This document shows, one piece after another, positions 57,961 to 64,000 of a stretch of DNA of 64,000 nucleotides. The notes under the pieces are model-generated. The model had not been told where the DNA came from. It saw only the letters and a list, made by a program, of their open reading frames with translations, and did no database searches. Each line of letters begins with the position of its first letter. Position 1 is the first letter of the stretch. Made by a program: the position numbers and the translations under genes. This DNA is from Pseudomonas mendocina (lineage in GTDB: Bacteria; Pseudomonadota; Gammaproteobacteria; Pseudomonadales; Pseudomonadaceae): contig NZ_LR134290.1 of assembly GCF_900636545.1 (NCBI RefSeq), positions 186,001 to 250,000 on the forward strand, given 5' to 3'.

Positions 57961-57973
57961 CTGGTACGACCAG
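57961..57973. promoter_or_regulatory. Candidate GlcC operator, glcC-proximal
   Basis: CTGGTACGACCAG, the same CTGGT-N3-ACCAG palindrome, 18 bp ahead of the glcC start codon and 109 bp from the first site, so GlcC may repress its own gene. Confidence 0.7.
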
Positions 57974-57990
57974 TTGTAGGGAGGGTTGAA

Positions 57991-58764
57991 ATGGACACGA
58001 ATCAGGGCGCTGCAAGACGTCAGGTCAGTGACGTGGTGGCCGAGCGCATCGAGCGGCTGATCGTCGATGGCGTACTCAAGGTGGGCCAGCCGCTGCCATC
58101 GGAGCGGCGCCTGTGCGAGAAACTGGGCATTTCCCGCTCGGCGCTGCGCGAGGGACTCAAGGTGCTGCGTGGGCGTGGCATCATCGAGACCGCGCAGGGC
58201 CGTGATTCACGGGTGGCCAAGCTCAGCGGCGAGCGCGACGCCAGCCCGCTGATGCACCTGTTCAATTCGCAGCCGCGCACCCTGTATGACCTGCTGGAAG
58301 TACGCGGCCTGCTCGAGGGCGAGTCGGCGCGCCTGGCGGCGCTGCGTGGCACCGATGCGGATTTTGTCCTGCTGACCCGGCGTTACGAAGAGATGCTGGC
58401 GGCCCACGCGCAGGAGCATCCGGTCGACCCGCGCGAGCACGCACGCCTCGATCATGCCTTCCACCTGGCCATCTGCGAGGCTTCGCACAACCCGGTGCTG
58501 GTGCATACCCTGCAGTCGCTGACCGACCTGATGCTCAGCACCGTGTTCGCCTCGGTGAACAACCTCTATCACCGCCCGGCGCAGAAGCGGCAGATCGACC
58601 GCCAGCACTCGCGCCTCTACCATGCAGTGATCGAGCGCCTGCCGGAACAGGCCCAGCGCGCCGCGCGCGACCACATCAACAGCATTCGCGACAACCTGCA
58701 GGAGATCGAGCAGGAAGAGCAGCGCCTGGTGCGCGCGACCATGCGGTTGGAGGGCTGGGCGTAG
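57991..58764 (+). CDS. glcC: GntR/FadR family regulator of glycolate utilisation, GlcC
   Basis: 257 residues. N-terminal winged helix (about 10-75: LPSERRLCEKLGISRSALREGLKVLRGRGIIETAQG) and an all-helical FCD ligand domain (about 95-235) with metal-binding histidines (ARLDHAFHLAICEASHNPVL, ARDHINSI). It is divergent from glcD with two matching palindromic operators between them. The ligand is probably glycolate, as for E. coli GlcC. Confidence 0.92.
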   Translation: MDTNQGAARRQVSDVVAERIERLIVDGVLKVGQPLPSERRLCEKLGISRSALREGLKVLRGRGIIETAQGRDSRVAKLSGERDASPLMHLFNSQPRTLYDLLEVRGLLEGESARLAALRGTDADFVLLTRRYEEMLAAHAQEHPVDPREHARLDHAFHLAICEASHNPVLVHTLQSLTDLMLSTVFASVNNLYHRPAQKRQIDRQHSRLYHAVIERLPEQAQRAARDHINSIRDNLQEIEQEEQRLVRATMRLEGWA

Positions 58765-58816
58765 GGCGGTGAACCCGCCGGCCATTGGTGGCGGGTTATG
58801 CTCGCTCTACATATTT

Positions 58817-58875
58817 GTGGGAGGGGCTTTAGCCGCGGCCCTCCAGACCCGCTCGCCGCTGAAGCGCCTCCCACG
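58817..58875. repeat. REP-type inverted pair between glcC and flgA
   Basis: GTGGGAGGGGCTTTAGCCGC and the facing GCCGCTGAAGCGCCTCCCAC, between the convergent glcC and flgA genes; it marks one edge of the second flagellar block. Confidence 0.8.
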
Positions 58876-58886
58876 TGGCATGGCCC

Positions 58887-59702
58887 CTACCTGAAGATGC
58901 TGGTGACCACGCCATCTTCCACCACCTGCGCCTCGATCACCTTCTGGCTGCCCAGGTTGCGCACGCGGATGACTTCGCCTTCACGACCATTGGCCAGCGC
59001 CTCGCCGGTGGCCGAGGCGGATATGCCATCCTGGCTGGCGACGATGGTCACCTGCTGGCCGCGGCGAATCAGCAGCGGTGCGGTAAGCAGGTTCGGTGCG
59101 ATCAGCTGGCCGGCGCGCACACGGCGCTTGGCACCCTGGCCGACCACCTCGTCGAAGCTGTTGTAGAAGCCTCTCGGCGCCTTGCCGATGTTCACTTCCT
59201 GCAGTTGCAGTTGCTCGGCGCTGATGGTCTGGCCGCGCTCGATCACCCGCGCGGCATGTACCACCGGCAGGAACACGCTGGCCTGCACCAGCGCCGTGAC
59301 GCTCCAGCCGGAAGCATCGGCGCAGCTCACGTCCAGACGCTGGCGTGAGAGGGGGGAGGGATCGTCACTGCTGACCGCCACGCTCAGCGCCTGTGTGCAG
59401 ACCGGCAGGCGTTCGGCGCTATTGAGCAGGGTGACGTTGAGGCTGTGGCGCTGCCCCTGCCAGGCCTGGCGTTTGGCTTCCTCGGCTAGCTTCTGCTGCA
59501 TGTGTGTGGCGATGGCCTGGTCGATCTGACCTGCGGCATCTGCCTGTGCGTGTGCCAAATCCACAGTCAGCGCGGAGAAGAGGAAGAGCACCGACGCCAA
59601 GGCGGAAAAAGTCTTTCCGCTTTTCCCTTCGGCGATACGTAGATGCGGAAAGAGGGCGACGCGAATATCGCCGTTCGATCTGTTAAATCCCTGATAAATC
59701 AA
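58887..59702 (-). CDS. flgA: Flagellar P-ring chaperone FlgA
   Basis: Up to 271 residues. A signal peptide-like segment (SALASVLFLFSALTVDLAHAQ) lies about 33 residues in, then a SAF domain (VIERGQTISAEQLQLQEVN) and the conserved C-terminal ChapFlgA region (IRRGQQVTIVASQDGISASATGEALANG, GEVIRVRNLGSQKVIEAQV). It helps P-ring assembly in the periplasm. The start is uncertain: 59702 is a TTG with no good ribosome-binding site, and a start closer to the signal peptide is possible. Divergent from flgB. Confidence 0.87.
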   Translation of the reverse strand: MIYQGFNRSNGDIRVALFPHLRIAEGKSGKTFSALASVLFLFSALTVDLAHAQADAAGQIDQAIATHMQQKLAEEAKRQAWQGQRHSLNVTLLNSAERLPVCTQALSVAVSSDDPSPLSRQRLDVSCADASGWSVTALVQASVFLPVVHAARVIERGQTISAEQLQLQEVNIGKAPRGFYNSFDEVVGQGAKRRVRAGQLIAPNLLTAPLLIRRGQQVTIVASQDGISASATGEALANGREGEVIRVRNLGSQKVIEAQVVEDGVVTSIFR

Positions 59703-59725
59703 TGCAGTACGGCTCTCTTATGGGT

Positions 59726-59742
59726 TGGGCACGCTTTGTGCT
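59726..59742 (+). promoter_or_regulatory. Candidate sigma-54 promoter of flgBCDEFG
   Basis: TGGGCACGCTTTGTGCT region with GG at 59728-59729 and GC at 59740-59741, spacing 10 bp. One mismatch in the -24 box and one in the -12 box. Predicted start about 59753, 31 nt before flgB. Confidence 0.6.
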
Positions 59743-59783
59743 CAAGGCACCTGGGCACAACCTTGGGTGAAGGGTACCGGTGA

Positions 59784-60137
59784 ATGAGTATACGGATTGA
59801 TGACGTGGTGGGCCTGCATTCGCGTGCGTTGGAACTGCGCATGCAACGCAGCGAAATCCTCGCAGCCAACCTGGCGAACGAAGACACGCCGGGCTTTCTT
59901 GCTCGCGATATCGATTTCGCCGGGGAAATGCAGCGGCTCGATCCGCAGCAGGCGTTCGCCGCCAGCAGTGCCGACCTCAAGTACCGCGTGCCGACCCAGC
60001 CGTCGCAGGACGGCAACAGCGTCGAGCTGAGTGTGGAACAGGCCGCGTTCTCGAAGAACAGCATGGATTTCCAGACCAGCCTGACCTTCATCAGCATGAA
60101 ATTCCGCGGCCTGAAACAGGCCATCGAGGGACGCTGA
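59784..60137 (+). CDS. flgB: Flagellar basal-body rod protein FlgB
   Basis: 117 residues. Rod signature at the N-terminus, ALELRMQRSEILAANLANEDTPGF, and the C-terminal SKNSMDFQTSLTFISMKFRGLK helix. Proximal rod subunit exported by the flagellar type III system. 2 bp before flgC. Confidence 0.93.
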   Translation: MSIRIDDVVGLHSRALELRMQRSEILAANLANEDTPGFLARDIDFAGEMQRLDPQQAFAASSADLKYRVPTQPSQDGNSVELSVEQAAFSKNSMDFQTSLTFISMKFRGLKQAIEGR

Positions 60138-60139
60138 CC

Positions 60140-60568
60140 ATGGCTTTCGATTCCATCTACCGCATTGCCGGTTCATCGATGAACGCGCAGACCGTGCGCC
60201 TCAATACCGTGGCCAGCAACCTGGCCAACGCCGACTCGGCCGCGGCCAGCGCCGAGGATGTGTACCAGGCGCGCAAGCCGGTTTTCGCCGCCGTCTACAA
60301 CAACGATCAGCTGACCCGTGGCGTGGGCATGGGCGGCGCCCATGTGCAGGTGCTCGATGTGGTCACCGCCGGTCGCGAGCCTGTGCGCCGTTACGAGCCG
60401 GACAACCCGCTGGCCGATGACAAGGGCTACGTGTTCTACGCCGACATCGATCAGATCGAGGAAATGACCGACATGATGTCGGCCACCCGCAGCTTCGAGA
60501 CCAGCGTCGAAGTGCTCAATCGCCTGAAAAGCATGCAGCAGGGCCTGCTCAAGCTCGGAGAATCCTGA
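60140..60568 (+). CDS. flgC: Flagellar basal-body rod protein FlgC
   Basis: 142 residues with FDSIYRIAGSSMNAQTVRLNTVASNLANADS at the N-terminus and EEMTDMMSATRSFETSVEVLNRLK at the C-terminus, both typical of FlgC. Its stop codon overlaps the flgD start. Confidence 0.94.
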   Translation: MAFDSIYRIAGSSMNAQTVRLNTVASNLANADSAAASAEDVYQARKPVFAAVYNNDQLTRGVGMGGAHVQVLDVVTAGREPVRRYEPDNPLADDKGYVFYADIDQIEEMTDMMSATRSFETSVEVLNRLKSMQQGLLKLGES

Positions 60569-61245
60569 TGGCCGCGGTCAGCAACAACAGCCAGAACAAT
60601 CCCGCCTACAGCATCGACGAGGCGGTCAAGCAGTCGGTCAACGTCAGTGATGCGACCCAGCTGGAAAACAACTTCCTCACCCTGATGGTCGCGCAGATCC
60701 AGAACCAGGACCCGACCAAGCCGGTGGACAGCACCGAGTTCCTCAACCAGTTCGCTGCCATGAGCCAGGTCAAGAGCCTGGAGAACATGGCCTCGCTGAG
60801 CAAGAGCAACCTGGTGCTGCTGGATAACCTGCAGACCCTCACCGCCGCTGGTCTGGTCGGTCAGGAAGTGAAGGTCGCCACCGAGCAGCTGGAGCTGGGC
60901 ACGGACAAGGTCAAGGGCGAGCTCAATCTCGAACACGCCGCCGGCAAGCTGGCCCTGGTGGTGACCGACAGCAACGGCGTGAAGAAGGAAATCGACCTGG
61001 GCTCCCAGTCGCCGGGTCGCGTGCCCTTCGAGCTGGACCCCGCGGCCCTTGGTCTGGCGCCGGGCAGCTATAAGGTCGAGGTCAAGAGCGACAGTGGCGA
61101 GTACCCCAAGGTCGAGGTGGCCGGCCGTGTCACCCAGGTACGCGTCAGCGCCGAGGGGCCGGTGCTGGAAGTCGTCGGCATCGGCTCAGTGCCCTTCTAC
61201 AACATCACCGAATTCGGCCAGGCGCAGACCGCCGGTCTGCTCTGA
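60568..61245 (+). CDS. flgD: Flagellar hook assembly (cap) protein FlgD
   Basis: 225 residues. N-terminal FlgD motif LENNFLTLMVAQIQNQDPTKPVDSTEFLNQFAAMSQVKSLENM, central hinge VGQEVKVATEQL and an FlgD Ig-like domain near the C-terminus. It is the scaffold for hook polymerisation. Confidence 0.94.
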   Translation: MAAVSNNSQNNPAYSIDEAVKQSVNVSDATQLENNFLTLMVAQIQNQDPTKPVDSTEFLNQFAAMSQVKSLENMASLSKSNLVLLDNLQTLTAAGLVGQEVKVATEQLELGTDKVKGELNLEHAAGKLALVVTDSNGVKKEIDLGSQSPGRVPFELDPAALGLAPGSYKVEVKSDSGEYPKVEVAGRVTQVRVSAEGPVLEVVGIGSVPFYNITEFGQAQTAGLL

Positions 61246-61281
61246 ATCCACCCAGTCGTTCAATTCAAAGGTCCAGTCGCC

Positions 61282-62469
61282 ATGAGTTTCAATATCGCCA
61301 TGACCGGCCTCAGCGCCGTCAACGAACAGCTCAATACCATCAGCCACAACATCGCCAACGCCGGTACCACCGGCTTCAAGTCCTCGCGCACCGAGTTCGG
61401 CAGCATCTACGCCGACAGCCAGGCGATGGGCGTGGAAGTGCTGGCGACCACCCAGAGCATCAGTCAGGGCGGCTCCCTGGTGACCACCGGGCGCAGTCTC
61501 GACCTGGCCATTTCCGGCGGCGGCTTCTTCGTCACCCGCGGTGGCAATGGTGATGTCAGCTACACCCGTGCCGGTGTCTTCGGCGCCGATAAGGACAACA
61601 ACATCGTCAACGCAGCCGGACAGACCCTGCAGGGTTACCCGGTGGATGCCGCCGGCAACCTGCAGGTAGGTGCCATGGGCGACCTGCAGCTGCAGACCGC
61701 CAACCTGCCGGCCCGCGCCACCGACACGCTGGCCTTCGTCATGAACCTGGACTCCAACCAGACCGTACCGGCTACCGCGCCATTCGATCCGGCTGATGTG
61801 AACACCTACAACTCCACCTACACCACCAAGATTTTCGACTCCCAGGGCAAGGAACACACCCTGACCCAGTACTTCGTCAAGACCGGCGACAACGCCTGGG
61901 ATGTCCGCTATTACCAGGGCAACACCGCTGTCGGCGGCCCGCAGGCGCTGACCTTCGGCACCAACGGCACGCTCACTGCGCCGGCCGGCCCGGTCAACGT
62001 CGGCTTCGCCCTGCCCGGTGTCGACCCGATGGCCATCGCCATCGACTACAGCAACTCCAGCCAGTACGGCTCCGACTTCGTCGTCACCACCAACCGTGCC
62101 AGTGGTTATGCAGCGGGTGAGCAGACCGGCCTCTCGGTAGAGAAGGACGGCATGGTTTACGCCAACTACAGCAACGGCCAGCGCATGCTGCAGGGCCAGG
62201 TGGCGCTGGCTACCTTCGCCAATGCCGGCGGGCTGAAGAACGTCAGCGGCACCGCCTGGGTGGAAACCGCCGATTCCGGCGCGGCCCTGATCGGTGTACC
62301 CGGTGTCGGCCCATTCGGCGCCCTGGTGGCTGGCTCGCTGGAGAACTCCAACGTCGATCTGACCCAGCAGCTGGTCGGCCTGATGGAGGGCCAGCGCAAC
62401 TACCAGGCCAACACCAAGGTGCTGACCACCAACAAGGAACTCACCCAAGTGCTGTTCGGCGCGATCTGA
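61282..62469 (+). CDS. flgE: Flagellar hook protein FlgE
   Basis: 395 residues. N-terminal rod/hook motif SAVNEQLNTISHNIANAGTTGFKSSRTEF, FlgE D2 centre with VNTYNSTYTTKIFDSQGKEHTLTQYFVK, and C-terminal LVGLMEGQRNYQANTKVLTTNKEL. It is shorter than the polar hook proteins I recall from Pseudomonas (over 450 residues), in line with a separate lateral-type hook. Confidence 0.94.
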   Translation: MSFNIAMTGLSAVNEQLNTISHNIANAGTTGFKSSRTEFGSIYADSQAMGVEVLATTQSISQGGSLVTTGRSLDLAISGGGFFVTRGGNGDVSYTRAGVFGADKDNNIVNAAGQTLQGYPVDAAGNLQVGAMGDLQLQTANLPARATDTLAFVMNLDSNQTVPATAPFDPADVNTYNSTYTTKIFDSQGKEHTLTQYFVKTGDNAWDVRYYQGNTAVGGPQALTFGTNGTLTAPAGPVNVGFALPGVDPMAIAIDYSNSSQYGSDFVVTTNRASGYAAGEQTGLSVEKDGMVYANYSNGQRMLQGQVALATFANAGGLKNVSGTAWVETADSGAALIGVPGVGPFGALVAGSLENSNVDLTQQLVGLMEGQRNYQANTKVLTTNKELTQVLFGAI

Positions 62470-62478
62470 GGCTGACCC

Positions 62479-63210
62479 ATGGACCGTCTCGGTTACACCG
62501 CAATGACCGCTGCCAGTCGCACCATGAGCTCGCTCACGGTACGCGCCAACAACCTGGCCAACGTCAACACGCCCGGCTTCCGGGCCGACCTGGAGCAGGC
62601 CCAGGCCGTGGCCGTCGAGGGTTACGGCTACGACAGCCGGCACCTGGCGCGGGTCAAGAACAACGGCGTCAACCTGGCGCCCGGCGAGCTGATGGCCACC
62701 GGTCGTGACCTCGACGTGGCGATCCAGGGCCGTGGTCTGTTCGCCGTCGAAGGCGATGACGGCGCCGAGCGCTACACCCGCAACGGTGCGCTGCAGGTCG
62801 ATGCCGAGCTGCGCCTGACCCTCAATGGCCGCGCCGTGCTGGGCGAGGGTGGCCCCATTGTGCTGCCCGAGTACGACAGCCTGCACATCGGCCGTGACGG
62901 CACCGTTTCGGTGATCCCGCGTGGCGATTTCGTCACCGCCGAAGTGGATCGCATCCGCGTGGTCGACGTCGACGCCGCCGACCTGACCAAGGATGCCAGC
63001 GGCCTGCTGACGCGCATCGATGGCCAGCCGGCCGAAGGCCTGGATGCGCCGGTGCTGGCGTCCGGCTACCTGGAAGCCAGCAACGTCGGTGCCATCGATC
63101 AGCTGGTGGCGACCATGAGCCTGAACCGCCTGTTCGAAACCCAGGTGAAGATGATGAAGGCTGCCGAAGACCTGTCCGATGCCGGCAACCGGATGATCCG
63201 CGGCGGTTGA
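62479..63210 (+). CDS. flgF: Flagellar basal-body rod protein FlgF
   Basis: 243 residues: MTAASRTMSSLTVRANNLANVNTPGFRADL at the N-terminus, GRDLDVAIQGRGLFAVEGDDG, and the C-terminal ASNVGAIDQLVATMSLNRLFETQVKMMK. Proximal rod subunit. A palindromic repeat follows before flgG. Confidence 0.93.
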   Translation: MDRLGYTAMTAASRTMSSLTVRANNLANVNTPGFRADLEQAQAVAVEGYGYDSRHLARVKNNGVNLAPGELMATGRDLDVAIQGRGLFAVEGDDGAERYTRNGALQVDAELRLTLNGRAVLGEGGPIVLPEYDSLHIGRDGTVSVIPRGDFVTAEVDRIRVVDVDAADLTKDASGLLTRIDGQPAEGLDAPVLASGYLEASNVGAIDQLVATMSLNRLFETQVKMMKAAEDLSDAGNRMIRGG

Positions 63211-63243
63211 GCATTCCGATTGTAGGGTGACCGAACACGACGA

Positions 63244-63294
63244 GTAGCCCGGATGCAATCCGGGAACGATTTCCCCGGATTGCATCCGGGCTAC
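63244..63294. repeat. Perfect palindromic repeat between flgF and flgG
   Basis: GTAGCCCGGATGCAATCCGG at 63244 begins a 21-bp arm; the exact complement is at 63274-63294, with a 9-bp loop. It lies inside the flg operon and its transcript would form a very stable hairpin. Confidence 0.92.
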
Positions 63295-63313
63295 AGGTAA
63301 CAGGAGACACGAT

Positions 63314-64000
63314 ATGAGTTCCGCACTTTGGGTCAGCAAGACCGGTCTGGCCGCCCAGGACAAGGCCATGAGCGCCGTGGCCAACAACCTGGCCAACGTC
63401 AATACCAACGGTTTCAAGAGCGACCGCGTGGTGTTCGAGGACCTGTTCTACGCCATCGAACTGCAGCCTGGCGCGCAGGCCGACGAGGTCAACACCGTGC
63501 CGTCGGGCATCCAGCTCGGCAGTGGCGTGCGCGTAGCCGGTACGCAGAAAGTGTTCACCGAAGGCAGCATCCAGACCACCGGCCAGCCGATGGACCTGGC
63601 GATCATCGGCGCCGGTTTCTTCCAAGTGGAAGCGCCCAACGGCGATATCTACTACACCGAGAACGGCCAGCTGCAGCTCAACGCCGAAGGCATGATCGTC
63701 AACTCCCAGGGCCTGCCACTGACCCCGGCCATCGAAGTGCCGGCCGGTAGCAGCCGCTTCACTGTGGGCAGCGACGGCATCGTCACCGCCGTACTGGCCG
63801 GCGACACCCTGCCTTCGGAGCTGGGCCAGATCACCCTGGTCAACTTCACCAACCCGGGCGGCCTTGAGGCGCTCGGTGGCAACCTCTACCGCGAAACCGT
63901 GGCCAGCGGCGAGCCGGTCGAGGGCGTACCGGGCGCCGATGGCCTGGGCAACCTCAAGCAGGGCGTGCTGGAAGGCTCCAACGTGCAGGTGGTCGAGGCC
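63314..64000 (+). CDS. flgG: Flagellar distal rod protein FlgG, 5' part
   Basis: The first 229 residues are present and the frame is open at the window end; complete FlgG is about 260 residues. N-terminal SALWVSKTGLAAQDKAMSAVANNLANVNTNGFKSDR, the FlgG-typical FEDLFYAIELQPGAQADE and GQPMDLAIIGAGFFQVEAPNG. Ribosome-binding site AGGAGA. flgH and further rod-ring genes are expected beyond the window. Confidence 0.94.
   Translation, partial: MSSALWVSKTGLAAQDKAMSAVANNLANVNTNGFKSDRVVFEDLFYAIELQPGAQADEVNTVPSGIQLGSGVRVAGTQKVFTEGSIQTTGQPMDLAIIGAGFFQVEAPNGDIYYTENGQLQLNAEGMIVNSQGLPLTPAIEVPAGSSRFTVGSDGIVTAVLAGDTLPSELGQITLVNFTNPGGLEALGGNLYRETVASGEPVEGVPGADGLGNLKQGVLEGSNVQVVEA

Noticed and set aside
61186..63417. 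743-residue antisense ORF across flgE-flgF-flgG
   Set aside because: Covers three recognised flagellar genes on the opposite strand; compositional artefact of high GC.

Overview
The window is high-GC DNA from a Pseudomonas chromosome. Gene content and order (thrB, a DUF2782 gene, polA, engB, cytochromes c5 and c4, dsbA, dgcH, ampDh2, kinB/algB, pstSCAB-phoU, glcCDEFGBA) match what I recall of P. aeruginosa PA5481-PA5495 and PA5350-PA5369. A second (lateral-type) flagellar gene set and several repeat families suggest the P. mendocina/oleovorans/alcaliphila group. That placement is inference. I see no rRNA, tRNA, CRISPR array, prophage or insertion-sequence transposase.

Layout. 1-1007: end of heme O synthase and a SCO copper chaperone. 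1265-15317: housekeeping and envelope genes: homoserine kinase, DNA polymerase I, an ErsA-type sRNA with an AlgU-type promoter between polA and engB, two cytochromes c, DsbA, an EEP-family hydrolase, a diguanylate cyclase, a purine permease, MarC, an AmpDh2-like amidase and a DUF3313 lipoprotein. 15369-21985: a response regulator divergent from a tightly overlapped four-gene unit (hybrid histidine kinase, CheR, CheB, REC-histidine kinase). 21987-27464: the algB-kinB two-component pair between two sigma-54 promoters that share an upstream palindrome, an IHF-like site and almost identical spacing. One drives two small envelope genes, the other a BON-domain protein and a four-helix-bundle protein. 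27530-28211: a 682-bp giant inverted-repeat element. 28280-37558: the phosphate (pst-phoU) locus with two PHO boxes, then a response regulator and an M23 peptidase. 37973-48705: a flagellar block from a strong sigma-54 promoter, fliD-fliS-fliT-fliK-fliL-fliA-motA-motB (order of lafBCDEFSTU in lateral systems), then a ToxR/LafZ-type membrane regulator with a partner and three tandem flagellin genes. 48943-58764: rubredoxin and the glycolate locus glcDEFGBA with divergent glcC. 58887-64000: flgA divergent from flgBCDEFG; flgG runs off the end.

How the parts work together. AlgB/KinB, the AlgU-dependent sRNA and the diguanylate cyclase belong to envelope-stress and biofilm control. The pst genes, phoU and the PHO boxes form a Pho regulon unit. 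The glc genes import glycolate, oxidise it to glyoxylate and condense that with acetyl-CoA to malate. The two flagellar blocks together would supply rod, hook, filament, cap, chaperones, sigma-28 and stator of a second flagellum; export apparatus, switch and master regulator must lie outside. The points most worth a second look are the paired AlgB-side sigma-54 promoters, the MCP-less CheR/CheB phosphorelay, and the flagellar locus split around an apparently inverted glc segment.
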